Below, piece by piece: positions 18,348 to 27,041 of a stretch of DNA of 64,000 nucleotides; within the stretch, counting starts at the first letter, position 1; every line of letters starts with the position of its first letter. The DNA is taken from the NCBI GenBank assembly GCA_003331195.1, contig QOOZ01000034.1, forward strand, positions 1 to 64,000, in the 5' to 3' direction. Position numbers and translations under genes: made by a program. Source of the DNA: Puniceicoccaceae bacterium (lineage in GTDB: Bacteria > Verrucomicrobiota > Verrucomicrobiia > Opitutales > Coraliomargaritaceae). The notes beneath the pieces are model-generated. The model ran no database searches, was not told where the DNA came from, and saw only the letters and a program-made list of their open reading frames with translations.

Positions 18348-19360
18348 GCGATAGCGAATACCGCCAAATTTTAGCTAGTAGCGACACGCAAACCATATTG
18401 AGTGCCCTACTCGATGCCCCGGATACTTTTGTCTCGGGCAGCTTGCTGGCCGAACAACTCGGCGTTTCACGCCCCGCCATCCATGGTAAACTAGCAAAAC
18501 TGCGCGAACAAGGCTTTGAAATAGAAGCGATCCGCAACAAGGGTTACCGTCTGGTCAAAGAACCGGAAGTGCTCCAGGCGGACTTGATCTCTTACTATAT
18601 GGAAAAGTCCGGCGCGCCTATCGAAGTTCTCTACTTCCCTGTCATCGATAGCACCAACAGCGAGGCTGAGCGTCAGCTCTCGCGCCGCCATGCCGCCCCC
18701 TTCGCCATTGCCTCTAGTTGCCAAACAAGAGGAAGAGGCCGCCTCGGGCGCGACTGGCACAGTGCGAGCGCTGACAATCTTTATCTCTCCGTCGTCTTCG
18801 AGCCAAATATTCCACCGCAGGCACTCCAGCACTTTACCCTGTGGGCAGGTATCCACATCTGCCGTGCCCTGCAGGGTCTCGTCCCCATAACACCTTTGAA
18901 AATCAAATGGCCTAACGACCTCCATTGCAACGGGCGCAAGTTTGCTGGCATGTTAACCGAGGCCAAGGTAGACGCTGACAGCCTGCGCAGCATCATCTTC
19001 GGCATTGGACTGAACGTAAATAGTAACCCCGCAAAATATCCCAAAGAAATTCAAAAATCAGCGACCAGTCTCTATGCGGTCGGCGGCGAGGAGCTAAGAC
19101 TCAACCAGGTAGCCGCCAAAGTAATCACCGCGACCCAAGCAGCCTACGATACATGCATCTTAGGTAGTAGCTCGGAAAACCTCGTCGATGCCTGGGCGCC
19201 TCTTAATTCGCTTGCCGAACAACCTGTCACAGCGATTATGAATAATAAAGAAATCACTGGTATCGCTTGTGGAATAGACGAATCTGGCGCCCTACAATTG
19301 CTCGATGAAGACGGCGCCCTCCGTTCAGTCAAGGCGGGTGACGTAAGGCTCAAAAAATGA
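18344..19360 (+). CDS. birA: Bifunctional biotin-protein ligase / biotin repressor
   Basis: 338 aa from the ATG at 18344, which overlaps the nadC stop by 4 bp. The N-terminal HTH_11 winged helix ([13 protein letters not shown] at about 44-56) is followed by the ligase domain with [11 protein letters not shown] (biotinyl-AMP loop), K-W-P-N-D-L and G-I-G-L-N-V-N. It biotinylates AccB and, with the HTH, may also repress biotin genes. No BirA operator was recognised nearby. Confidence 0.96.
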   Translation: MSDSEYRQILASSDTQTILSALLDAPDTFVSGSLLAEQLGVSRPAIHGKLAKLREQGFEIEAIRNKGYRLVKEPEVLQADLISYYMEKSGAPIEVLYFPVIDSTNSEAERQLSRRHAAPFAIASSCQTRGRGRLGRDWHSASADNLYLSVVFEPNIPPQALQHFTLWAGIHICRALQGLVPITPLKIKWPNDLHCNGRKFAGMLTEAKVDADSLRSIIFGIGLNVNSNPAKYPKEIQKSATSLYAVGGEELRLNQVAAKVITATQAAYDTCILGSSSENLVDAWAPLNSLAEQPVTAIMNNKEITGIACGIDESGALQLLDEDGALRSVKAGDVRLKK

Positions 19361-19396
19361 CTGATTAATTATAAATAATCATTAGTCTGAATTATT

Positions 19397-20164
19397 GTGA
19401 ATCATTTATGCATAGACGTCGGTAATACCAGTATCCACTACGGGCTGGTCTCTGGGCAAAATGTTCAATCCGCGGGGCACTTTCCCACCCACAATTTTGA
19501 CAGTGCTCCCTCTCCCGAATTTGCGCAAGCAGTCGCTCCGCTCATCGCTCAAGCCGAAGGCGTCTCCTACTGTTCAGTTGTTCCCACGACCAATGAAAAC
19601 CTCTGCACCAGCCTCGCCGAGTTTACCAAACCGGTCTTTCACCTCACTTATGAAACTTGTGCGGGACTCGATCTGGCCTACCCTAAACCCCAAGAGATCG
19701 GAGAAGACCGCATCGCCAACGCAATCGCGGCGCAGGAGTTCTACGGCATTCCCGCCATCGTCATTGATATGGGCACCGCTGTAACTTTCGACATTATCAG
19801 TAGTCAAGGCTATGAAGGCGGTATCATCGCGCCCGGCCTCGCCGTGATGACCCACTATTTGCATGAGCAAACCGCCCTCTTGCCAGAATTAAAGCCTGAA
19901 GATCTGGTCAATGTCGAAGGTGCCATCGGTAAATCCACTATAGACGCCATGAAACTTGGTGTGACCGTCGGGTTTTCTGGTATGGTCCAGTCTATCTTAG
20001 ATAAAGTAAGCGATGGCCTAGCGGAGCGGAGCGGAGCGAACCCTGTCGTTCTTTCGACCGGTGGCAGCGTTGCCAATCTCACAAAAGACTGGGCGCAAAA
20101 AAGCGAGTTCGTTCAAGACCTCACTCTGATGGGACTTGGCGAGGCGGTAAAACGGCAAAAGTAG
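19397..20164 (+). CDS. coaX: Type III pantothenate kinase
   Basis: 255 aa CoaX. The ASKHA ATP-binding start is C-I-D-V-G-N-T-S-I, with G-E-D-R (R-I-A-N-A) and the second acidic motif [11 protein letters not shown] and G-G-I-I-A-P-G. It phosphorylates pantothenate as the first step to CoA, is insensitive to CoA and usually needs a monovalent cation. The start codon is GTG, 36 bp after birA. A short GCGGA pentanucleotide run at 20021-20040 lies inside the coding sequence. Confidence 0.96.
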   Translation: MNHLCIDVGNTSIHYGLVSGQNVQSAGHFPTHNFDSAPSPEFAQAVAPLIAQAEGVSYCSVVPTTNENLCTSLAEFTKPVFHLTYETCAGLDLAYPKPQEIGEDRIANAIAAQEFYGIPAIVIDMGTAVTFDIISSQGYEGGIIAPGLAVMTHYLHEQTALLPELKPEDLVNVEGAIGKSTIDAMKLGVTVGFSGMVQSILDKVSDGLAERSGANPVVLSTGGSVANLTKDWAQKSEFVQDLTLMGLGEAVKRQK

Positions 20165-20291
20165 CGCTCTTCATCCGTGTCTATAAAAGCCGCCACATTC
20201 GTAGGTGCATGTTGTCTAGCTCTTCCAAAAAAGCTTAAATTAAAGGTCTTTTTCAATATTTACAAGCTAGGTCGCTACTCCATGCTCCGCG

Positions 20292-21683
20292 ATGCCTATG
20301 AACCGTGTTTATATCAAAACCTACGGGTGCCAAATGAATGAGCGCGACTCCGACGCGGTCGCGGCGATGCTTCGGGGGAAAGGTTATTCTGTGATCGATA
20401 ATGAACAGGATGCCGACGTCATACTACTAAACACCTGTAGTGTGCGCGATCAAGCTGAACAGAAGGCAATCGGTAAGGCGGGTCACTTGATGAAGCGAAA
20501 GCGTAAAAACCCAAATTTCATCGTTGGGGTGATGGGCTGTATGGCGCAAAACCGAGGCGAGGCTCTCCTTGATAGTCTACCAGACCTAGATCTGGTAATT
20601 GGCACGCAAAAATTTCACCGTGTCCCCGATCATCTGAGTAACATGATCGCTTCGATGCAGGGTCAGGGCCCGCGGCCTGAATCCATAGTTGACCTAGCTG
20701 AAGAGCTCGATTCGCAAAATACAATTAAGGCACACCTTGATGATAAACCTCAAATCACTGCTTTTGTTAGTATCATGCAGGGCTGTAATATGAAGTGTGC
20801 TTATTGTATCGTGCCAAAGACGCGAGGGGTGGAACGGGCCCGCCCAATGGAAGCGATTGTCGAAGAAATCAAAGAGTTAGCTACCAAAGGCACTCGTGAG
20901 ATCACTCTTTTAGGACAGATTGTTAACCAATACGGAATCCGGGAATTTCCCTTTGTCGATAAGAAGAGTCCGTTCGTCCAATTACTAGAAAAAGTGCACG
21001 CAATCGAAGGCATTGAGCGCATCCGTTTCACCAGCCCGCACCCAGTAGGTTTTAAGGATGATTTGATCGAGTGTTACGCTTCTATGCCTAAACTTTGCGA
21101 ATACCTACACTTTCCGATGCAGAGTGGTAGTGACCGTATTCTTAAAGCAATGCGCCGCCCCTACTCGATCGAGAAGTTTCGCAGCATCATCGATAAAATC
21201 CGCATAGTGCGCCCCGACATGTACATTTCGACCGATATCATTGTCGGCTTTCCGGGCGAAACGGACGAAGATTTTGAATTAACACGTAAGCATTTCGAGG
21301 AGATCGGCTTCGACATGGCCTACCTCTTTAAATACAGCGTGCGTCCTGACACTACGGCCGAACCCCTTGGTGATCCGATCACGAAAGCACAGAAAGAACA
21401 TCGCAACCAAGTGCTTTTGGAAATTCTTGCTAAAAGCTCTCTGGAAAGAAACGAAAGTCTCGTTGATAAAGTCGAAGATGTTCTTTTTGAAGGTCCCGCC
21501 AAAAAGGGAAAAGATATGTTCGTTGGTCGTACTCGTGGTAACCGCGTGGTCATAGTCAAAGCCAACCAGCGCCTCGTTGGACAACTCGTTCCTATTCGTT
21601 TTAGCCGAGTGACTGCGAACACACTTTATGGAGACTTGGTATTGGAGGGCGTTGAGAGCGAAATGGAAGCGATCGCATTGTAG
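20292..21683 (+). CDS. miaB: tRNA-2-methylthio-N6-isopentenyladenosine synthase
   Basis: 463 aa radical-SAM methylthiotransferase. The N-terminal UPF0004 domain has the three cluster cysteines in Y-G-C-Q-M-N, L-N-T-C-S-V-R and M-G-C-M-A-Q. The radical-SAM C-x3-C-x2-C reads C-N-M-K-C-A-Y-C, followed by a C-terminal TRAM domain. The G-C-Q-M-N and T-C-S-V-R forms favour MiaB over RimO or MtaB. It adds the ms2 group to i6A37 of tRNAs. The 127 bp upstream shows no recognised element. Confidence 0.96.
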   Translation: MPMNRVYIKTYGCQMNERDSDAVAAMLRGKGYSVIDNEQDADVILLNTCSVRDQAEQKAIGKAGHLMKRKRKNPNFIVGVMGCMAQNRGEALLDSLPDLDLVIGTQKFHRVPDHLSNMIASMQGQGPRPESIVDLAEELDSQNTIKAHLDDKPQITAFVSIMQGCNMKCAYCIVPKTRGVERARPMEAIVEEIKELATKGTREITLLGQIVNQYGIREFPFVDKKSPFVQLLEKVHAIEGIERIRFTSPHPVGFKDDLIECYASMPKLCEYLHFPMQSGSDRILKAMRRPYSIEKFRSIIDKIRIVRPDMYISTDIIVGFPGETDEDFELTRKHFEEIGFDMAYLFKYSVRPDTTAEPLGDPITKAQKEHRNQVLLEILAKSSLERNESLVDKVEDVLFEGPAKKGKDMFVGRTRGNRVVIVKANQRLVGQLVPIRFSRVTANTLYGDLVLEGVESEMEAIAL

Positions 21684-21721
21684 TCGCGTGGACGTCTATG
21701 CCCTAGGGGGGTTAGTTCGCA

Positions 21722-22105
21722 CTAAATCGAACAAGCGCCAGTGCTGTAATTTTCTTTGAGTCCATAGCGACCATCTTCAAATTTGGTAAAATAACAGTCG
21801 ATGCGTGGGTGATCGATTGCTTGGCCGCTAGCATCTTCTTTGAGATTAGACTGAGCAACGTAGGTGCTCAGGCCTCCGCTATCGTGGACTAATAGGTGAT
21901 ACCAGGCTTGATCGCGATTGGGTTGTGTTTTATTCGTTTTATACCAAGTATCCCCCGCCATGCAACAGGAGTCGACCGCGACGATGACGCCTCGATAGCC
22001 ATAGCTCTGATGAACCACAACCTGGCCGAGATCGTAAAAAATCTTGGGTGATGCGCCGCCATCAATTTCTGAGAGTCTTATCAACACTGCGGTGATGTTA
22101 AGCAA
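21722..22105 (-). CDS. HspQ/YccV-like hemimethylated-DNA-binding domain protein
   Basis: 127 aa or slightly less. The YccV/HspQ pattern is present: F-Y-D-L-G-Q-V-V-V-H-x7-R-G-V-I-V-A-V-D, then W-Y-H-L-L-V-H and T-Y-V-A-Q-S-N-L. E. coli HspQ binds hemimethylated oriC DNA and is a specificity factor for Lon. There is no ATG before the domain; TTG at 22105 or GTG at 22087 are the candidate starts. It lies 13 bp downstream of ispH and is probably co-transcribed. Confidence 0.8.
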   Translation of the reverse strand: MLNITAVLIRLSEIDGGASPKIFYDLGQVVVHQSYGYRGVIVAVDSCCMAGDTWYKTNKTQPNRDQAWYHLLVHDSGGLSTYVAQSNLKEDASGQAIDHPRIDCYFTKFEDGRYGLKENYSTGACSI

Positions 22106-22118
22106 TTAACCAGATTCT

Positions 22119-23786
22119 TCAAGTGTCTGTGTGAAAAGCTTCTAAAACGTCACTAATAGAGCGAATCTCGTCTTGCGGGAAAAAGCTGTTAATGCGGCTA
22201 ATTACCTGCTGAATGATACCATCTGGGCAAGACGCGCCACCTGTGAGAAGTATGTGAGGCTTCTTTACTGGTGCATTAAAGATGGGGCGCTCTTCTTCGG
22301 TTGCAGCAGAACCGTGGGGTAGATTATGGGGGAAAATGTAGTGACGGACAGTTTCAAGGGAGAGGAGGTTGCTCTCAGACTGAATGTAGTGAGCACTTTT
22401 ACCGAAACGCTCGGCACAAACACGGTAAAGCTGGAAGGTGTTGGAGCTATTTTTACCTCCAACAATTAGCGCAGCATTGACCGGTTGCTCGATTGCTTGC
22501 TGGAGGGCATCTTGATTGACCTGTGTTGCGTAACAAAGAGTGTCACCTTTACCCTTTGACCAGAGGTGATTGGCCACTTCTGATTCCCCGTATTTCGATG
22601 TAATCACATCACGGAGATAATCAATGATACTGAGGGTTTCATTCCGCAAGAGGGTGGTTTGGTTAACCACGGCAATTTTTTCAAGGTCTCGCGTCGGGTC
22701 AAAATCATCCGAGTACAAGCCCGTAAAATAGGTTTCTAATAGTGCGGCCTTCTTTGATGTCTCTGCCTGGATGACCTCGGCCAAGCGGTGCGCGTGCTCC
22801 ATATTGCGGATTATTAGGGCAGGACCATGGCTGGAACTATTAGAAAAGGTGGCCTTAGCCTCTTCGTGTTCTGATTTGCCATGTATGAGAACAGTATATC
22901 CCTCTTGCGCATACTTGCGAGCGGCCTTCCAAACCTTCTCTACGAGCATACAGGTCGCGTCGTTTTCGCGGATGGAAAGACCCCGACGAATTAATCGCGC
23001 CTTGTCTTTGTTAGTCGCGCCGAAAGCCGGGATGATCACAATATCTTCCTGAGTTAGCTGGCTCCAGAGGGCATCAGGATCTTTCTTGCTGCTAGCGATC
23101 TTGCCATCAGCGCGCAAGGGGAGACCTTTATCAGTTTGCAAATAACGAAGCCCACGAGCAAGGAGATCTTCGTTCACGAAAGGATTGTGAATGAGCTCAC
23201 TCAGCATAAATACACGCTTGCTGGGATACATAGCCACAGTCTCATAGGCGCGCTCAATCGCATTTTGCACACCTAGACAGAAGCCGAAGTGACTAGGGAT
23301 GACATAACTAACCGCACCAAAATCGAGCACTGCGGGATCGCCTGAAGATTTTTCTTTAGTACGTCTCGCCTCCTTGATTGCTAAGCAAAGGGCGCTCTGA
23401 TAAAGCGCTTCAGATTGGCCATCAATGTAGACAGATCGATTGCGTTCTTTGCTCGTGCGAAAGCGATAGATATATTCGTTTTCTCCCATTCCAAGATAGG
23501 GAATACGATGAAGTTGCCCATCGATTGCCTCTAAGACGGCTGCAAGTTTAGATGTTAGGGGGAGCGAGCGTAGATTAAAAATGGTCTGCCAATTATAGGC
23601 GACATCACCTGTCTCTGTAAGTATCGTACAGTGAATTTCTTGATGGTTGAGCGAACTAAGCTTATGCCAAACGTAGCTATCAACCTCTGATTCTACGAGG
23701 TCGTAAACACCGTTGGCTCCTCTTGCCACCATTAGGTGATTCCTATCATCAAAAAGCAGTCGGATTGGATCCATCTTATTGGTCAC
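22119..23786 (-). CDS. ispH: 4-Hydroxy-3-methylbut-2-enyl diphosphate reductase, plant/cyanobacterial type, N-terminally extended
   Basis: 555 aa against about 310-410 for usual IspH. The three iron-sulfur ligands are C170 (G-F-C-L-G-V), C279 (D-A-T-C) and C418 (D-T-L-C-Y-A-T); H200 and H307 match substrate-site histidines. P-A-F-G-A and V-V-N-Q-T-T-L-L are forms recalled from plant and cyanobacterial enzymes. It makes IPP/DMAPP, the last MEP-pathway step. Residues 1 to about 150 are an extra region unlike the short N-terminus of cyanobacterial IspH, with no domain I recognise. The start is GTG at 23786 (overlapping the upstream stop) or ATG at 23774. Confidence 0.92.
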   Translation of the reverse strand: MTNKMDPIRLLFDDRNHLMVARGANGVYDLVESEVDSYVWHKLSSLNHQEIHCTILTETGDVAYNWQTIFNLRSLPLTSKLAAVLEAIDGQLHRIPYLGMGENEYIYRFRTSKERNRSVYIDGQSEALYQSALCLAIKEARRTKEKSSGDPAVLDFGAVSYVIPSHFGFCLGVQNAIERAYETVAMYPSKRVFMLSELIHNPFVNEDLLARGLRYLQTDKGLPLRADGKIASSKKDPDALWSQLTQEDIVIIPAFGATNKDKARLIRRGLSIRENDATCMLVEKVWKAARKYAQEGYTVLIHGKSEHEEAKATFSNSSSHGPALIIRNMEHAHRLAEVIQAETSKKAALLETYFTGLYSDDFDPTRDLEKIAVVNQTTLLRNETLSIIDYLRDVITSKYGESEVANHLWSKGKGDTLCYATQVNQDALQQAIEQPVNAALIVGGKNSSNTFQLYRVCAERFGKSAHYIQSESNLLSLETVRHYIFPHNLPHGSAATEEERPIFNAPVKKPHILLTGGASCPDGIIQQVISRINSFFPQDEIRSISDVLEAFHTDT

Positions 23787-24064
23787 TAACAGTGAAAACG
23801 AATGCCTATGTCTGTTCCTATGCTGAGGCTATGGTATGCTAAACAGCCTTTGGTTATGCGATCTAGACCAAGCTTTTCCATTTGCTGGCCAATATTTGTG
23901 GCCACACAGGAACCAAGCGCTAGCAGACAGAAATTACTTGGTAAAGCGACTTCACCCATTCTGTTCTTGTTGGTGAGGTCGTTAGTTGAGGAAAAAATAC
24001 CTTCCACCCGATGCATTACTTTGTAGCGTAATAAACCTTTAATTGTAACTGTCTTTTGTAGCAT
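23786..24064 (-). CDS. Short OsmC-like protein, possibly truncated
   Basis: 92 aa. The stretch C-L-L-A-L-G-S-C-V-A resembles the OsmC/Ohr helix with its peroxidatic cysteine (family L-L-A-x-L-x-x-C), preceded by a beta-rich region. OsmC proteins are about 135-140 aa and have a second conserved cysteine and more C-terminal strands, which are missing. I saw no continuation in another frame because ispH begins at once. It could be a degraded gene kept as an upstream cistron for ispH, or a minimal relative. The stop codon overlaps the ispH GTG start. Confidence 0.45.
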   Translation of the reverse strand: MLQKTVTIKGLLRYKVMHRVEGIFSSTNDLTNKNRMGEVALPSNFCLLALGSCVATNIGQQMEKLGLDRITKGCLAYHSLSIGTDIGIRFHC

Positions 24065-24304
24065 TTTGCAGTAGGTTGTTTAAGAACTAGCGCGGGTCAA
24101 TGAGTATGCATGGCAACTACTCTAGAACTTGTTTGTCAGGGCAAGCAACCCCAAGCCAATATCTAACTGCGAGCAATCTTGGATAGTCAGTCATTCAGAA
24201 ATAGCTAAAGCCATCTTACCCTGCACATGTATTCTGCGATTGCACAACAAGTGCACGCGGTTAGTGTGGCACCTATTTCGAGGTTTACTCCCACCACAAA
24301 AAAT

Positions 24305-24673
24305 ATGTTTCAAGTCAATTTCAGTGAACAAAGTATGCACGAGCTCAACCAGCTTGACAAGCGGTCACAGATGCTGCTCGTGGAAGTTGTTAGCACGCTT
24401 AACAAAGAGCAATTGGAAAACCCTAATGAAGAGCTAGGCCGCTTTCATCGTGGCGGCAAAACCTACTACCGCGTTCGTGCAGGCGAATTTCGCATTTATT
24501 TTGAACAAGATGGTGAGGCAATCTTCGCTCACTATATTTTACACAAGAATACGCTCACTGATTTCATTTTTAGATTTAAATTACCGTTTACGGAGGAGTT
24601 CATGCTCGAACAAGAAGATTCTTTTTGGAAATACCTCGATTCACTGCGCCATAAAGATGTAGGTGGGGAATAA
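24305..24673 (+). CDS. RelE/ParE-like toxin-family protein without a visible antitoxin
   Basis: 122 aa from the ATG at 24305 (M-F-Q-V-N-F). The RelE-like fold signature is G-K-T-Y-Y-R-V-R-A-G-E-F-R-I-Y-F-E followed by a beta strand and L-H-K-N-T, as in RelE-type ribosome-dependent nucleases. It has a C-terminal extension of about 30 residues. No small antitoxin ORF lies within 240 bp upstream, and pssA begins 13 bp downstream. It may be a housekeeping relative rather than a toxin. Confidence 0.7.
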   Translation: MFQVNFSEQSMHELNQLDKRSQMLLVEVVSTLNKEQLENPNEELGRFHRGGKTYYRVRAGEFRIYFEQDGEAIFAHYILHKNTLTDFIFRFKLPFTEEFMLEQEDSFWKYLDSLRHKDVGGE

Positions 24674-24686
24674 AACCTTGTTATTC

Positions 24687-25556
24687 ATGGCTGAATTTAA
24701 AAAAAAACTAGAAAAGCCCCGCCATACGTATGTCGATGCTACCGAAGCTAGTCATATCTACCTTTTACCTAACAGTTTGACCGCAGGTAATCTGTTTTTT
24801 GGTTTCTTGGCAATCCTACGCTGCATCCAAGCAAATTATGCGACGGACCCGGAAGTGATATCCAACAATTATAAACAGGCTGTCTGGTTCATTTTTTTTG
24901 GAGTTATTTGTGATGCGCTGGATGGTCGCGTTGCTCGACTCGGCGGACGTGAATCCCTCTTTGGTAAGGAGTTCGACTCCATTGCTGATATTATCTCATT
25001 CGGTGTAGCGCCTGCCCTTATGATGATATTTCTCGTCCTCGCGCCAACGGCGGACAAATACCCTGTCTTTTTGCAGATTAGTTGGTTAATCGGGTTTGTT
25101 TATTTGCTTTGCGCGGCTGTCCGCCTTGCGCGTTTCAATGTGCTGACCCACCCCATGCTACTTCCAGCTGAGCAATTAAAAGGCACCAATGACTTCCTCG
25201 GGTTACCAGTACCCGCCGCTGCGGGCATGATCGCCTCACTTGTGCAAGTTATTGTGAGTCTTGAAATTTCTACTTTTGACTCGCGAAGCCTCGCGCTACT
25301 GGTTCCTCCCTTCATGCTCGCAATTGCTTATCTAATGGTCAGCAACATTAAGTACCCAAGCTTTAAGGACCTAGACTGGCAAACGCAGATTAATTTGCGT
25401 AATTTTATTGGTTTGATCCTGGGTTTTGGCACCGCCTTCTTTTTTAAAGAATTATTCTTCGCACTCCTTTTTTTCACATATATTGTTTACGGGCCAATCC
25501 GCCATGTCGTTAAAATTTACAAACTCAAAAAAGGGCTCAAAACGAGCGGTGAATAA
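24687..25556 (+). CDS. pssA: CDP-diacylglycerol-serine O-phosphatidyltransferase
   Basis: 289 aa from the ATG at 24687. The CDP-alcohol phosphotransferase motif is complete (D-A-L-D-G-R-V-A-R, then G-K-E-F-D-S-I-A-D), with L-P-N-x-L-T-A-G-N just before it. About eight hydrophobic helices make it an inner-membrane enzyme. The D-S-I-A-D-I-I-S-F-G-V-A-P form is typical of type II phosphatidylserine synthases. It follows the RelE-like gene by 13 bp. Confidence 0.93.
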   Translation: MAEFKKKLEKPRHTYVDATEASHIYLLPNSLTAGNLFFGFLAILRCIQANYATDPEVISNNYKQAVWFIFFGVICDALDGRVARLGGRESLFGKEFDSIADIISFGVAPALMMIFLVLAPTADKYPVFLQISWLIGFVYLLCAAVRLARFNVLTHPMLLPAEQLKGTNDFLGLPVPAAAGMIASLVQVIVSLEISTFDSRSLALLVPPFMLAIAYLMVSNIKYPSFKDLDWQTQINLRNFIGLILGFGTAFFFKELFFALLFFTYIVYGPIRHVVKIYKLKKGLKTSGE

Positions 25557-25797
25557 GCTCGGGATGGGTGTGAAATGTTTGTGTTTTTTAAAAAAGTTTT
25601 TCCCTTTATTCACTATGCACATAATCCATTCACCTTATTTTACACATTAGAAATCTCTCGTAAAAAGCTTTTAATTATAGACTTAAAAAGTTTTTCTATT
25701 TAATTACCCCCCATACTGTTACTGAGAGATTTTTATATTAAAAAAGAACTCTTATATAAGCATTGCTAGTAAGTCCAAAAAACTAAAAATTAACAAC
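25557..25797. other. AT-rich spacer before dnaN with DnaA-box-like 9-mers
   Basis: 241 bp, much richer in A+T than the flanking genes. Same-strand matches to the DnaA box TTWTNCACA: TTTTACACA at 25638-25646 (full match), TTATTCACT at 25606-25614 (one mismatch) and CTATGCACA at 25613-25621 (one mismatch). A 10-bp palindrome AAAAGCTTTT lies near 25665, followed by long A/T runs up to dnaN that could unwind. It holds the dnaN promoter; a replication-origin role is possible but unproven. Confidence 0.4.
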
Positions 25798-26925
25798 ATG
25801 AAGTTCAAGATCAACCAAGACCATTTCAGCAATGGTCTCCAACAAGTTCTCAACGTCGTAGCATCTCGTTCGACTATGCCCATTCTTAGCAATGTGCTAA
25901 TCGAAGCGGAAGAAGGACATATCTCGCTGACGACCACGAATCTTGATCTGGGCATCCGTTGCCGCATCAAGGCCGAAGTCTCCGACACGGGCAGTATCAC
26001 TCTTCCGGTCCGTAAACTGGCCACCATAGTTAAAGAATTACCGGTCAATGAAGTTTTCCTTGAGACTAGCAAAAAAAATCAAGTAAAGATTACATCCGGT
26101 GGTTCACTTTTTAAGATCATGGGTATTAGTTCAGAGGAGTTTCCTCCCCTGCCCACCTTCGAAAATCGTAAAGTTTTCGAACTTTCGCAGGAAGAGATCG
26201 TAAACATGCTAAAGAGTGTATCTTACGCACAATCGACAGACGAGAACCGCTATATTCTCAATGGTGTTTATTTCAAATTTGCCGACGAAAAATTAACACT
26301 AGTAGCAACCGACGGCCGGCGCCTTGGGCTTACCGGATTAGATCTAGAGGTGAGTGAAGAAAACACCGGTAGCCTCATTCTCCCAGCTAAAACAGTAGCC
26401 GAGTTAGAGCGGCTTATGGGTAAGGGCGAGAAGGTCAGTATCGCATTCAACGATCGTCAAGCTGCCTTTGAGATCGGGCTCGATGAAGCGGGCGACTCTG
26501 GTCTCGTTGATCATCTTTATCTGGTTTCCAAAATTGTTGAAGGTAACTATCCAAATTACCGTCAAGTCATCCCAAAGGAGACCGAACACCGTGTTAAAAT
26601 AGAACGGGAACTCATGCTCGAGTGTGTACACCGCGCAGCGCTAGTCACATCTGATAAAAGCAATTCTGTTAAGATCAAAATCAGCAAGAACCTTCTAGAA
26701 ATTTCTGGCCAATCTTCCGAATATGGAGAATCCCACGAATCAATGGCCATCGCTTATGACGGCCCTGAAGTGCAAGTAGCCTTTAACCCCCAGTTCCTTA
26801 TGGAGCCACTCAAAGCGCTGAACAAAGACGAAGTCTTCTTCGAATTCAAAGATGAACTCAGCCCTGGCCTATTTAAGACTTTAGACAACTTCATCTGCGT
26901 AATTATGCCACTGCGGCTGAATTAA
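25798..26925 (+). CDS. dnaN: DNA polymerase III beta subunit (sliding clamp)
   Basis: 375 aa, usual clamp size, with three repeated clamp folds. It starts M-K-F-K-I and shows the [10 protein letters not shown] linker, V-A-T-D-G-R-R-L in the middle domain and the C-terminal M-P-L-R-L. The dimeric ring tethers DNA polymerase III and other repair factors to DNA. dnaN here is not next to dnaA or recF. The upstream spacer carries DnaA-box-like sequences. Confidence 0.97.
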   Translation: MKFKINQDHFSNGLQQVLNVVASRSTMPILSNVLIEAEEGHISLTTTNLDLGIRCRIKAEVSDTGSITLPVRKLATIVKELPVNEVFLETSKKNQVKITSGGSLFKIMGISSEEFPPLPTFENRKVFELSQEEIVNMLKSVSYAQSTDENRYILNGVYFKFADEKLTLVATDGRRLGLTGLDLEVSEENTGSLILPAKTVAELERLMGKGEKVSIAFNDRQAAFEIGLDEAGDSGLVDHLYLVSKIVEGNYPNYRQVIPKETEHRVKIERELMLECVHRAALVTSDKSNSVKIKISKNLLEISGQSSEYGESHESMAIAYDGPEVQVAFNPQFLMEPLKALNKDEVFFEFKDELSPGLFKTLDNFICVIMPLRLN

Positions 26926-26947
26926 GAGGTCGAGTTATCTTTTATTT

Positions 26948-26993
26948 CGCGCTAAATAGCGCGCCATTATTCTTTTCAAACCACAGGGGTTTG
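26948..26993. terminator. Two small hairpins after dnaN, possible terminator
   Basis: CGCGCTA-AA-TAGCGCG at 26948-26963 is followed by a T-rich stretch, and a second hairpin CAAACC/GGTTTG at 26977-26993 follows. The T-rich tail is interrupted, so termination may be weak or factor-assisted. Confidence 0.35.
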
Positions 26994-27041
26994 TAGGTAT
27001 GCTTCCTACGCACACACCCGCATGTTGTGTATTACGTAAAT

